Below, piece by piece: positions 45,488 through 54,975 of a stretch of 64,000 nt of DNA. Positions within the stretch are counted from its first letter, which is position 1. Each line of letters begins with the position of its first letter. The position numbers and the translations under genes are program-made. Origin of the DNA: Natranaerobius trueperi (GTDB lineage: Bacteria; Bacillota; Natranaerobiia; Natranaerobiales; Natranaerobiaceae); NCBI RefSeq assembly GCF_002216005.1, contig NZ_NIQC01000002.1, forward strand, positions 1 through 64,000, written 5' to 3'. The notes below the pieces were generated by a model. The model was not told where the DNA came from. It worked only from the letters and a program-made list of their open reading frames with translations, and did no database searches.

Positions 45488-46885
45488 TTATTCCAGTTCA
45501 ATTAATGCAACAGCTTCAACATGAACTGTTTGAGGAAAAAGATCAATAGGAACCACTTTAGTCAATTTATAACCTTTAGCTTTTAGTCTTCCAATATCTC
45601 TAGCGAGTGTTGAGGGATCACACGATACATATCCGATTTTTTGGGGTTTTATTTCTGAAACGATTTGTAAAAAATCTTCGTCACATCCTTTCCTTGGCGG
45701 GTCAACAAATACCGTATTAGGAGAAAAATCAACAATTTCTTTTAAAACTTGCTTCTCTTCTACTTTTCCTGTTAAAAAAGACACATTACCTTTTTGATTA
45801 ATATCTTTATTTTCAAAAGAATCTTGTACTGCTTCTTCTACTTCTTCCACTCCTAAAATACTTGCCACTTTATCTGCTGCTAAAAGTGTGATTGTTCCTA
45901 TTCCAGAATAAGCATCTAGTACACGATCATGTTCATCTATAGCACATATCTCAAACAACTTATTGTATAGTTTCTCAGTTTGCTCTGGGTTTACTTGATA
46001 AAAAGCAGCTGGTGAAATGCGGTATTGTTTGTTAATTAGTTCGTCTTTGATATATTGTTGTCCCCATAGTTCTATAAATTCATCACCAAATACCTGACTA
46101 GTTGGACGATTATTGATGTTCTGAGTAATTCCTACTAGGTTGGGAATATCCTTTTGTAACCTATTAATTAATTTCTTTTTATTAGGAAGCTCTTTTGTTC
46201 TAGTCACTAAAGTTAAGTGGGTTTCACCAGTTTTATGCCCAGTCCGAGAAACAATGTGACGTAGTGATCCAATTCCCTTGTCTTTTCTTCCCTTCGTCCG
46301 TAAAACCTGATAACTAGGTATTTTTAATTCTTCTAGTAGATTTTTAAGGATCTCTAAAATATGATTATTAGCTTTTTTTTGAATCATGCAATGGTCAATT
46401 TCAACAAGTTGATGACTATTTTTACGGAAAAAACCTAGCACCCCAGTTTTTTCACTCCTATTTTTAACTCGCACAGGAGATTGTAGTTTATTTCTGTAAT
46501 ACCAAGGGTTTTCCATACCTATAATAGGTTCGATTATTGGTTTTTCTATTTGAGCAATTTTTATCAATTGATTTTCTATAAGTTTTTCTTTATAAGCTAA
46601 CTGTCCTTTATAAGAAAGATGCTGAAGTTGACAGCCACCACAATCATAATAATATGGACAAGGTGGTTCTACACGTTCTTCAGATAAGGTATGGTACTCT
46701 TTAACACTAGCCTTAGCATAATTCTTTTTTAAGGTATCAATCTCTACCGTTACTTGCTCTCCTGGTAAAGCAAATGGGACAAATATAGTAAAATTATTAT
46801 ACTTTCCAACACCTTCCCCTTGATGATTTAAATCATGAATATCTAATGTTAGGATATCCTTTTTTTCTACTGGCTTTTGTATCAT
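45488..46885 (-). CDS. rlmD: 23S rRNA (uracil-C5)-methyltransferase, RlmD/RumA family
   Basis: The 465-residue protein has an N-terminal TRAM domain (about 8-65), a cluster site CPYYYDCGGCQLQHL plus CMIQKKA, the SAM site LDAYSGIGTITLLAA, FVDPPRKGC and the catalytic SCDPSTLARD. It forms 5-methyluridine in 23S rRNA. Firmicutes often have more than one such paralogue, so the exact uridine is uncertain. GGAGGC precedes the ATG. Confidence 0.92.
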   Translation of the reverse strand: MIQKPVEKKDILTLDIHDLNHQGEGVGKYNNFTIFVPFALPGEQVTVEIDTLKKNYAKASVKEYHTLSEERVEPPCPYYYDCGGCQLQHLSYKGQLAYKEKLIENQLIKIAQIEKPIIEPIIGMENPWYYRNKLQSPVRVKNRSEKTGVLGFFRKNSHQLVEIDHCMIQKKANNHILEILKNLLEELKIPSYQVLRTKGRKDKGIGSLRHIVSRTGHKTGETHLTLVTRTKELPNKKKLINRLQKDIPNLVGITQNINNRPTSQVFGDEFIELWGQQYIKDELINKQYRISPAAFYQVNPEQTEKLYNKLFEICAIDEHDRVLDAYSGIGTITLLAADKVASILGVEEVEEAVQDSFENKDINQKGNVSFLTGKVEEKQVLKEIVDFSPNTVFVDPPRKGCDEDFLQIVSEIKPQKIGYVSCDPSTLARDIGRLKAKGYKLTKVVPIDLFPQTVHVEAVALIELE

Positions 46886-47010
46886 TTTTAGCCTCCTACA
46901 TCACAATAAATATTTCGTTCTTCAAAATTTCTCCTTGTCTACCAGTTTAATTAAGGTAAAACTTTTGTTACACTATTTTAATAGAATACAAAAGTTAGGA
47001 GAATGATAAT

Positions 47011-48252
47011 ATGCAATTATTAGGTTTATTTATTGCCCTCGTATTAATTATTGTTATGCTTCAAAATAAAAAACCTCTAGGGCTTTCGATGACTCTAGGT
47101 GCTTTAATTCTTGGTATTTTTTCTGGTATGAATTTTAGTAAAATGTTAAAAACCACTTACAATAGTTTAACTGACCCTACTACTGTAAATCTTCTTTTAA
47201 TAGTTTTATGTATTAGTATTTTTGGTACTATATTAAAACAAACAAATTGTTTAGAAACAATGGTAACTAGTTTAACTAAAATAATACCTAATAAAAAGGT
47301 ATTACTAGCTATACTTCCCTCTTTAATTGGTATGTTAACAGTACCAGGAGGGGCTGTTATGTCAGCTCCTATGATAAAGGAAGCTGGGGACAAAATCAAT
47401 CTACCTAGTGAGAAATTAGCTGCTACTAACTTGTTTTACAGACATGTTTGGCATCTAATATTTCCTCTTATCCCTAGTATAATAATAATCTCAGAATTAA
47501 GTCAGGTACCATTAAGATTCTTTATAGTGTTTAATTTACCTGTATTTATAATCACTTTTATTATAGGTTATAAATGGTTATTTCGAACAACTAATATCGA
47601 TATATCATTAGTAGAAACTGAAAGGTCTTCGGATGATGTATTTACATTTATTAAAAGTACATTTCCTTTGTTCACAGCTGTTGGAACAGCAATATTTACA
47701 CCACTTAATATACCTCCAGCTCTTCTTATTGGAATTCTACTGGCTTCTTTTAACTATATAGATAGTAAACACCCCATGAAGTCAGTTATTTCGGGGGTAG
47801 GTAGTGCGTTAAAAAACACCAAATATAGTATGACTTTAACCATCCTAGGAATTATGATTTTTAAAGATTTTATTGAAACTTCAGGTGTAGTAGAGCAACT
47901 AACTAATTATCTAATTACTTCGGGTATTCCTATACCTATATTAATCGTTTTAGTTCCAATTATTACAGCTGGATTAACTGGTGTCAATTCAGCTGCGTTA
48001 GGTATAAGCTATCCTATTATGGCGCCAATTATGAATCCACATGAAGGAAATCTTGCTTTACTCGGTATTTTTTATACAGCTAGTGTTTTTGGATATTACC
48101 TATCTCCTTTTCACCTTTGTTTATTATTAACTAAGGAGTATTTTAAAACATCATTTAACAAATTATATAAAGAATTAGTCCTTCCTGCCGGAGCAATGGT
48201 ACTCGGAGCTTTGATAACTGGATTAATATGGAACATCCTTTCATTAGAATAA
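47011..48252 (+). CDS. DUF401-family integral membrane protein
   Basis: The 413-residue protein has about ten hydrophobic segments, with LTVPGGAVMSAPMIKEAG, LFYRHVWHLIFPLIPS and TGVNSAALGISYPIMAP, as in DUF401 proteins of bacteria and archaea. These resemble ion-coupled permeases of the ArsB/NhaD type, but no substrate is known. AGGAGAATG lies before the ATG. Its last six codons are part of the palindromic terminator. Confidence 0.8.
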   Translation: MQLLGLFIALVLIIVMLQNKKPLGLSMTLGALILGIFSGMNFSKMLKTTYNSLTDPTTVNLLLIVLCISIFGTILKQTNCLETMVTSLTKIIPNKKVLLAILPSLIGMLTVPGGAVMSAPMIKEAGDKINLPSEKLAATNLFYRHVWHLIFPLIPSIIIISELSQVPLRFFIVFNLPVFIITFIIGYKWLFRTTNIDISLVETERSSDDVFTFIKSTFPLFTAVGTAIFTPLNIPPALLIGILLASFNYIDSKHPMKSVISGVGSALKNTKYSMTLTILGIMIFKDFIETSGVVEQLTNYLITSGIPIPILIVLVPIITAGLTGVNSAALGISYPIMAPIMNPHEGNLALLGIFYTASVFGYYLSPFHLCLLLTKEYFKTSFNKLYKELVLPAGAMVLGALITGLIWNILSLE

Positions 48253-48287
48253 GCCCTCTAATTGAGGGCTTATTCTAATGAAAGGAT
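48235..48287. terminator. bidirectional terminator with perfect 24-base arms
   Basis: Arms 48235-48258 and 48264-48287 are perfectly complementary around a five-base loop. The palindrome includes the stop codons of both convergent genes and encodes the same C-terminal peptide, ILSLE, in each. Confidence 0.92.
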
Positions 48288-48536
48288 TATTTGTTCTTGC
48301 TTTTCTTTATTATTAACTTCTATAACAGTTCCAGCTGACTCGTTTTGAATCCTCTCTAAAATATTGTTTAAATCATTTTTATCTAAATCTAGATAATCTG
48401 AAATCTTATTGTAATGTAGATAGTTATAGAAAATTCTAGCCATATTCAAAGGAACCTTAACATTTAACTTCAGCTTATTTTCTACCTCATCATAAACTTT
48501 AATGATTACTTTTCTTGGCCCTCTTGTATCTACCAT
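48270..48536 (-). CDS. small conserved-looking protein of unknown function
   Basis: This 88-residue soluble protein begins VDTRGPRKVIIKVYDEVENK and has KVPLNMARIFYNYL in the middle. The strand-turn-strand followed by a helix faintly resembles the SHOCT-like/YvlB C-terminal domain. AAGGAGGAG precedes the ATG. It is convergent with the DUF401 gene and shares the palindromic end. Function unknown. Confidence 0.6.
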   Translation of the reverse strand: MVDTRGPRKVIIKVYDEVENKLKLNVKVPLNMARIFYNYLHYNKISDYLDLDKNDLNNILERIQNESAGTVIEVNNKEKQEQIILSLE

Positions 48537-48796
48537 TCTCTCTCCTCCTTAAAGTTTATAGTTATAAAATTACCTTAATTTTTAACTTATGCAAACGGAT
48601 TAATTAATGTTATTTTTATAATATATCTATAACGAAAATATTAGAAACTTTTAAATACTACTTATAAAGACTACTTACAAAAATAGTAAGGTATCAATAA
48701 TAACATAATAAAAAACAAGATAGGGATAATAAATACAACATGATAGTGACTTTCAATTACAAAATATAAAATCTAGCAATAGGGGGTTAAGATTAA

Positions 48797-50107
48797 TTGG
48801 CAGCTAAAAACAACCTAATTAGCTCAGAAATTAAAAAAAGCTATAAAAGTTTTGTTATAATATTGATTAACTGGGGTTTTTTAGGAAGTATTATAGGAGT
48901 TTTTGTAGGTTCAACATCAGCATTACTTTTGAATGTTAATGATTTGTTGACAGAGGTGCGATTTGAAAACCCACAATTAATACTGTTACTTCCCATAGGA
49001 GGGCTTATTATAGGATTTATATATACAAAGCTTGGCCAAGGTTCCGGAAAAGGGAATAATTTAGTCTATGAACATGTTCATTATGGGCAGGGAGGATTAC
49101 CCCTTAGAATGGGGCCAATAGTTTTTATATCAACTTTCATTACTCACTTACTAGGAGGGTCGACTGGAAGGGAAGGAGCGGCCATACAAATGGGAGGTAG
49201 CATAGCTGAATCAGTTATTAGGTTTTTTAATATTGATTTTATTGACCGTAAAATTTTTCTTATGACAGGGATCAGTGCAGCTTTTGGATCAGCTTTTGGA
49301 ACACCGCTAGCAGGAACAATTATGGGAATGGAAGTAGTATCCCAAGGAAAATTTAAATATGAGGGATTGATACCTTGTTTTATAGGTAGTTTTACAGGGC
49401 ATTTTGTCACAATTACTTTGGGGGTACAACACGAACATCACGTTATAAAAAGTGTTCCACCTATCGATACTATTACTCTCGATAAAGTAATAGTATTGTC
49501 GATTGTTTTGGCTTTGGCTAGCATTTTATATAGTCAGATGCGACATGGAATCGAAAAATATTCTCGTAAGTACTTAAAAAACTTAATGTTGCGAGGCTTT
49601 ATCGGAGGAACTCTAATAGTTGCGTTAGTCTATATAATAGGAACTAGAGATTATCTAGGAAGGGGATTACCGTTCTTAGACGAGGCTTTTGTTGGGCAAA
49701 TCTCTCCTTTGGCTTTTTTAGCTAAAATTTTATTTACTGCCATTACTATGGGAAGTGGATTTCGAGGAGGGGAAGTAATACCTCTTTTTTTTATAGGTGC
49801 CACCTTAGGAAACACTTTATCTCCTATTATAGGTTTACCTACTTCTTTTTTAGCTGCACTAGGTTTAATATCAGTTTTTTGTGGTGGTACTAATGTTCCT
49901 ATAACTGCTTTTATATTTAGTGTTGAAAGTTTTCAAGGTCAAGGAGCTACATATTTCTTTATGACTTGCATTATTAGTTATATTTTAGCAGGACAACATA
50001 GCGTATGGCCTTCACAAAAGCTTTATGAGCCAAAAAGTAGACTATTAAATGTACCGCCAGGAAAAACAATAAAGGATATAGAAGAAGATAAAAAAACTAA
50101 AGAATAA
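48797..50107 (+). CDS. CLC-family antiporter, probable fluoride clade
   Basis: The 436-residue protein has 11-12 membrane helices and CLC motifs. GGSTGREGAAIQMGGS contains the gating Glu. Where chloride CLCs have GSGIP, this one reads GKGNNLVYEH, and the third motif is GFRGGEVIPLF rather than GGxFxP. Those variants are features of the fluoride/proton CLC branch that protects cells from fluoride. No fluoride riboswitch is visible in the 260 bases upstream. The start is TTG behind AGGGGG. Confidence 0.85.
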   Translation: MAAKNNLISSEIKKSYKSFVIILINWGFLGSIIGVFVGSTSALLLNVNDLLTEVRFENPQLILLLPIGGLIIGFIYTKLGQGSGKGNNLVYEHVHYGQGGLPLRMGPIVFISTFITHLLGGSTGREGAAIQMGGSIAESVIRFFNIDFIDRKIFLMTGISAAFGSAFGTPLAGTIMGMEVVSQGKFKYEGLIPCFIGSFTGHFVTITLGVQHEHHVIKSVPPIDTITLDKVIVLSIVLALASILYSQMRHGIEKYSRKYLKNLMLRGFIGGTLIVALVYIIGTRDYLGRGLPFLDEAFVGQISPLAFLAKILFTAITMGSGFRGGEVIPLFFIGATLGNTLSPIIGLPTSFLAALGLISVFCGGTNVPITAFIFSVESFQGQGATYFFMTCIISYILAGQHSVWPSQKLYEPKSRLLNVPPGKTIKDIEEDKKTKE

Positions 50108-50245
50108 ACTGTGTTTTCAATGCTTTTATTTATTCTATTTATATAAAAATCTAAAGGATCACATATGGTGTAACAGAATAAATGCGCTACATCTCTTTTT
50201 ATTTTTGGCCTAACAAGGATGTGATTTTATATTTAATTTATTTGC

Positions 50246-50610
50246 TTAGGCTTTTGAAGAAATAAGATATATTCTATTATTCCATAGTTTTCGACCAATC
50301 ACGTTTTCCATGCCATCTGGTATCATATCCACAGGTGCTTTATATTTATCTGGATTTTTATCAGGATCTGGTAGTTTAAAAAGTCTATCTAACAATGACA
50401 GTTGTTTCTTAACCACTTCTTCTGTTTCATCTCCTATATAAATCTTAGCTCTAGGTTTAGTTACTCGAACCTTTCAAGAATAGCCTTCTTGCTATTAAAG
50501 AAGTTTATTCCCCCAAAATGATATACTACATCAAAAGATGCGTCTTTATAAGGCAACTCTTCGGCATTTCCTTGAATGAAAATTATACTAGAATCAAAAT
50601 TATACTTCAT
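50246..50610 (-). pseudogene. SAM-dependent methyltransferase C-terminal remnant
   Basis: The piece begins IIFIQGNAEELPYKDASFDVVYHFGGINFF, typical of motif II-III of type 11 methyltransferases (quoted in parts), changes frame near 50475, and continues VTKPRAKIYIGDETEEVV and on to a proper stop (IYLISSKA). The N-terminal SAM motif I is missing. The rest of the 600-base gap shows nothing else except the terminator at its right end. Confidence 0.8.
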
Positions 50611-50648
50611 ATTTTAAAAAGTTAATAAAATTAAATTCATAGCATGAT

Positions 50649-50680
50649 AAAAAGCAGCCCTAGTATATGAGCTGCTTTTT
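50649..50680. terminator. terminator of the first symporter gene
   Basis: AAAAAGCAGC (50649-50658) pairs with GCTGCTTTTT (50671-50680), behind the stop of the minus-strand symporter. Confidence 0.88.
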
Positions 50681-50703
50681 ATCTCTAATTTAGCTATAAA
50701 CAT

Positions 50704-51909
50704 TTAGGCTTCATAAGTTGTTTCTTCACTACTTGTAGTTTCTTTTCCTTCTACTTTTCTAGCAAGAGCACTAATGATTATAGAGTTAGCACCATCACCT
50801 GTTACATTACAGGCAGTACCGAAAGCATCTTGACCCATATAAATTGCAATCATAAGAGCTTGTTCTGTTTCACCAAAACCTAACATAGTTGATAAAAGAC
50901 CCAATGCTGCCATTACTGCACCACCAGGAACCCCTGGTGCACCAATCATAACAACTCCTAACATCATTATAAACGGAAGGAATGTTAAAAAGTCTGGTGT
51001 ACCGATGTGTAACAGGTATACTGTAACAGCACTAATTGTTAGTGCAATTGTACTCCCAGCTAAGTGAATAGTTGCTCCTAAAGGTACTACTAAATCTGCC
51101 ACTTTTTCAGGTACTTTTAAGGTTTTAGCGCTTCTAAGAGTAACAGGAAGAGTTGCAGCACTTGAAATTGTACCTAACGCTGTTGTATAAGCTGGAATCA
51201 TTTTTTTCAAACTACCGAATATAGGGTTCTCAGGTACTAAACGATTTGCTATTGTAAATTGTAGTACCAAGTATACTATTTGAAGTCCAATTACAAGGGC
51301 AAATAAAGGTGCAAATAGACCTAAAGTTGTAAATACTGTACCTTCTGCTGCCATATCTGCAAAAATTCCTGCTATATAAAGTGGAAGTAAAGGGATAATT
51401 ACTCTTTGAATAACTAACCTAACCACTTCTCTAAACTCCATCACAAAATTATAAATTGTTCTATTGCCTTTAACATTTTTAAGGTAGTTAACTCCAATTC
51501 CAAATATAAAGGCCGTAACTAATGCGGTCATAATTTCCATTATAGGCTGTACTTCAATATCAATAAATGTTGATAAGCCAGCACCTTCTTCAACTTCCAT
51601 AATATCTGGAGCAAGACCTGGAATAATTAACATAGCTACAAAAAATGCTATAGTACCTGCTACAATAGTAGACAAATATGCTAACCCAGCTGTAGCACCA
51701 AGCATCTTTCCAGGACTTTCAGCAAGCTCTGCTATACCTGGTATAATGAAAGCTAAAATGATTAATGGAACAATATAAAACAATAATTCTCCAAATAGAC
51801 TAGATAAAGTATACAGAAAATTACCTACACCTTCTGGAAAATAAAGTCCAATAATAGTACCTACAATAATCGCGATAATTAACCTGGGAATAAGAGCCAT
51901 TTTTTTCAT
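50704..51909 (-). CDS. dicarboxylate/amino acid:cation symporter (DAACS), copy 1
   Basis: The 401-residue protein has eight helices and two hairpins of the GltPh/DctA fold. SSAATLPVT is the HP1 serine-rich motif, GAPGVPGGAVMAA lies in HP2, and DAFGTACNVTGDGAN in helix 8 holds the Asp and Asn for substrate binding. It imports glutamate, aspartate, serine or C4-dicarboxylates with sodium or protons. A close paralogue lies 164 bases upstream, and both have their own terminators. Confidence 0.92.
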   Translation of the reverse strand: MKKMALIPRLIIAIIVGTIIGLYFPEGVGNFLYTLSSLFGELLFYIVPLIILAFIIPGIAELAESPGKMLGATAGLAYLSTIVAGTIAFFVAMLIIPGLAPDIMEVEEGAGLSTFIDIEVQPIMEIMTALVTAFIFGIGVNYLKNVKGNRTIYNFVMEFREVVRLVIQRVIIPLLPLYIAGIFADMAAEGTVFTTLGLFAPLFALVIGLQIVYLVLQFTIANRLVPENPIFGSLKKMIPAYTTALGTISSAATLPVTLRSAKTLKVPEKVADLVVPLGATIHLAGSTIALTISAVTVYLLHIGTPDFLTFLPFIMMLGVVMIGAPGVPGGAVMAALGLLSTMLGFGETEQALMIAIYMGQDAFGTACNVTGDGANSIIISALARKVEGKETTSSEETTYEA

Positions 51910-52028
51910 GTAAACCCTCCTTTTTATGATATTCTAGTACTTTATATCACAAATTAGTTGAATGTTCTGTCGAATTTTAACATTATAAATGTTCTTTTTT
52001 TTGCGAAAATATGTACTAAACCTATATA

Positions 52029-52060
52029 CACAAAAAGAGCCTATAACGGCTCTTCTTGTG
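52029..52060 (-). terminator. terminator of the second symporter gene
   Basis: AAGAGCC (52035-52041) pairs with GGCTCTT (52048-52054), extended by imperfect CACAA/TTGTG flanks, just after the stop of copy 2. Confidence 0.75.
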
Positions 52061-52073
52061 TAATATATTAATT

Positions 52074-53240
52074 TTAGTTGTCCTTGTTTTTTGTTAAAGA
52101 GCTAATAATAATTGTATTAGCACCATCACCAGTTATATTGCAAGCAGTTCCAAAAGGATCTTGTCCCATATAAATTGCAATCATAAGTGCCTGTTCTGTC
52201 TCTCCAAATCCTAACATACTACTTAAAAGACCCATTGCTGCCATAACAGCTCCTCCAGGAACTCCCGGAGCTCCAATCATAACTACACCTAACATCAGTA
52301 TAAAAGGTAAAAAAGAAAAAAATTCAGGTGTCCCAATATGAAGTACATGAACGGTAACTGCACTTATAGTTATGGCAATTGTACTCCCAGATAGATGAAT
52401 AGTAGCTCCTAAAGGTACTACGAAATCAGCTACTTTTTCTGGCACCTTTAAAGACTTAGCACTTTTTAAAGTGATAGGCATAGTAGCTGCACTCGAAACA
52501 GTTCCTATAGCGGTAGTATATGCTGGGATCATCTTCTTTAAGCTCTGAAATATTCGGTTTTCTGGCATTAGCCGATTAGCTACTGTAAATTGTAAAATTA
52601 AAAACACAATTTGTAATCCTATTACCAATAAAAATAGTGGTGCAAACAACCCTAATGTTTCAAAGACTGTTCCTTCAGCAGCCATATCAGCAAATATACC
52701 TGCAATAAAGAGTGGAAGAAACGGTATAATAACCTTTTCTATGAAAAGGCGTACTATTTCTCGAAACTCTAACACTAAATTATAGATTGTTTTATTGCCT
52801 TTAACATTTTTAATATAGTTAACACCAATTCCAAATATAAAAGCTGTTACTAATGCAGTCATAATTTCCATAGCTACTGGAATTTCTAAATCAATAAAAG
52901 TTGATAAACCAGCATCTTCTTCAACTTGAATAATATCAGGTGCTAAGCTCGGTATAATTAAAACTGCTACAAAAAAAGCTATAATTCCTGCTACAACAGT
53001 AGATATATAAGCTAAGCCTGCTGCAGCGCCAAGCATTTTGCCAGGACGTTCTGCTAATTCAGCAATACCTGGGATAATAAAAGCTAAGATGATCAAAGGT
53101 ACTACGTAATCTAAAAGTTCACCGAAAATACTAGATAAAGTAAAAAGAGTATTCCCAACCCAATCTGGTAAGAAAAAACCTGTCAGGGTTCCTAAAATGA
53201 TAGCAACAACTAACCTAGGAATAAGTCCAAAATTTTTCAT
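52074..53240 (-). CDS. dicarboxylate/amino acid:cation symporter (DAACS), copy 2
   Basis: The 388-residue paralogue of the neighbouring gene, very similar along its whole length and with the same HP1 (SSAATMPIT), HP2 (GAPGVPGGAVMAAMG) and helix 8 (DPFGTACNITGDGAN) motifs. It lacks the longer polar tail of copy 1. One visible difference near the binding site is QDPFGT against QDAFGT. This is a tandem duplication; the transported compounds may differ. Confidence 0.92.
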   Translation of the reverse strand: MKNFGLIPRLVVAIILGTLTGFFLPDWVGNTLFTLSSIFGELLDYVVPLIILAFIIPGIAELAERPGKMLGAAAGLAYISTVVAGIIAFFVAVLIIPSLAPDIIQVEEDAGLSTFIDLEIPVAMEIMTALVTAFIFGIGVNYIKNVKGNKTIYNLVLEFREIVRLFIEKVIIPFLPLFIAGIFADMAAEGTVFETLGLFAPLFLLVIGLQIVFLILQFTVANRLMPENRIFQSLKKMIPAYTTAIGTVSSAATMPITLKSAKSLKVPEKVADFVVPLGATIHLSGSTIAITISAVTVHVLHIGTPEFFSFLPFILMLGVVMIGAPGVPGGAVMAAMGLLSSMLGFGETEQALMIAIYMGQDPFGTACNITGDGANTIIISSLTKNKDN

Positions 53241-53489
53241 TTAAACACCATCCTTTTGAATTAATATTGCTTTTTCTAATTTCTGTAAACTAGAAAAGCT
53301 CGTACGATATTAACAACTATTATTACATCATAATTATAACAAAGGTATTAATTTAAGAAAATATTAAGTAAAAATTTTCTTAACATTAATAAAAAGTTTT
53401 AATTTTCAGATATTATGTCATATTTTGACACTCGATTTATTTTGAATATGGGTAAATAATGTTTTGTAACTTTATGAGAATTATAAAAA

Positions 53490-53521
53490 AAAGTTGATCC
53501 CTACTTACAGAGATCAACTTT
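53490..53521 (-). terminator. terminator of the gat operon
   Basis: AAAGTTGATC (53490-53499) pairs with GATCAACTTT (53512-53521), followed on the minus strand by T residues, just after gatB. Confidence 0.85.
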
Positions 53522-53536
53522 CTATTACATACATAG

Positions 53537-54961
53537 TTATAACTTTACTTGTAGTAATTCATTAACTTTTTGTGGATTTGCTTTACCTTTAGTCTTTTTC
53601 ATAATTTGACCTACTAAAAAGCCCATAGCTTTTTTCTTACCACTGTGATAGTCTTCCACAGCTCCAGGATTTTCACTGATCACCTCATCAATGATCCCTT
53701 CTAGTTCAGAAGTATCACTGATTTGAACTAAACCTTTTTCTTCAACTATAGCTTTAGGAGATTTACCAGTTAGATACATATCATCAAAAACTTCTTTGGC
53801 AATCTTACTACTTATAGTACCTTCATTTTCTAATTTTAATAACTCAACCATCTTATCAGAATCAATATTAGTTTCTTCAATATCTAACTGATCTTCATTT
53901 AAAACTCGAGAAACTTCTCCCATAACCCAGTTAGCAACTTTTTTAGGTTCATTATAGCTTTCTACACATTTATCGAAAAACTCAGCTAACGATTTATCTC
54001 CTGTAATTACAGAAGCATCATATTCTGATAACTGAAATTCATCCATAAACCTTTGCTTTTTCTCATTAGGTAGTTCAGGGATCTCTGAACGTACTTTCTC
54101 TACATGTTCTTCAGTAACAGCAAGTGGTACTAGATCTGGGTCCGGGAAATATCTATAGTCATGAGCTTCTTCTTTTGAGCGCATAGAAACAGTAATTCCA
54201 CGTCCTTCATCCCATCTTCTAGTTTCTTGTACAATGGACTCTCCAGCTTCAACTTCGTCAATTTGACGCTCAACCTCAAATTTCAAAGCTCTTTCTACAG
54301 CTCTGAAAGAATTCATGTTTTTCACTTCTGTCTTTGTTCCAAACTCTGTTGAGCCTTTCTCTCTAATTGAAACATTTGCATCACAGCGTAAGCTTCCTTC
54401 TTCCATTTTACAATCTGATACATCTGTATATTGTAAAATGGCTTTTAGCGCTTCTAAATAAGCTTTAGCCTCTTCTGGAGAACTAATATCAGGTTCTGTA
54501 ACGATCTCTATTAATGGAACTCCTGCTCTATTGATATCAACTAGTGAACCTTCACCTCCAGAATGCACTAACTTTCCGGCATCTTCTTCCATGTGAATCC
54601 TGTTAATCCTAACACGTTTTTGTTCACCATTTACAGTGATATCTAAATAACCATCCTTACAAATTGGTAAATCAAATTGAGAAATTTGATAAGCTTTTGG
54701 TAAATCAGGATAAAAATAATTTTTCCTATCAAATTTACTATAGTCGGCTATTTCACAGTTAAGAGCAAGCCCAGCTTTCATAGCAAGCTCTAAAGCTCTT
54801 TTATTTAATACTGGTAATGTTCCAGGCATACCTAGACATATCGGACATACATTTGAGTTAGGCTCTTCACCAAACTTAGTTGAACAGCCACAAAAGATTT
54901 TTGTTTCAGTTGACAATTCTGCGTGTACTTCTAGACCTATGACAGTTTCATATTTACTCAT
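53537..54961 (-). CDS. gatB: Asp/Glu-tRNA amidotransferase subunit B
   Basis: The 474-residue kinase-like subunit activates Glu-tRNA-Gln or Asp-tRNA-Asn with ATP. It has [13 protein letters not shown] at the start, a zinc site CGCS...[33 protein letters not shown] and the [14 protein letters not shown] motif, plus the C-terminal helical YqeY-like tail ([17 protein letters not shown]). It is last in gatC-gatA-gatB, 14 bases after gatA. Confidence 0.97.
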   Translation of the reverse strand: MSKYETVIGLEVHAELSTETKIFCGCSTKFGEEPNSNVCPICLGMPGTLPVLNKRALELAMKAGLALNCEIADYSKFDRKNYFYPDLPKAYQISQFDLPICKDGYLDITVNGEQKRVRINRIHMEEDAGKLVHSGGEGSLVDINRAGVPLIEIVTEPDISSPEEAKAYLEALKAILQYTDVSDCKMEEGSLRCDANVSIREKGSTEFGTKTEVKNMNSFRAVERALKFEVERQIDEVEAGESIVQETRRWDEGRGITVSMRSKEEAHDYRYFPDPDLVPLAVTEEHVEKVRSEIPELPNEKKQRFMDEFQLSEYDASVITGDKSLAEFFDKCVESYNEPKKVANWVMGEVSRVLNEDQLDIEETNIDSDKMVELLKLENEGTISSKIAKEVFDDMYLTGKSPKAIVEEKGLVQISDTSELEGIIDEVISENPGAVEDYHSGKKKAMGFLVGQIMKKTKGKANPQKVNELLQVKL

Positions 54962-54975
54962 ACTATCTTCCCCCC

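Noticed and set aside
48597-48796. Fluoride riboswitch upstream of the CLC gene
   Set aside because: The conserved GGCGATGG...CTGATGA core was looked for and not found.
53241-53489. Possible T-box or other leader between gatB and the symporters
   Set aside because: AT-rich intergenic sequence with no conserved core or stable structure apart from the gat terminator.
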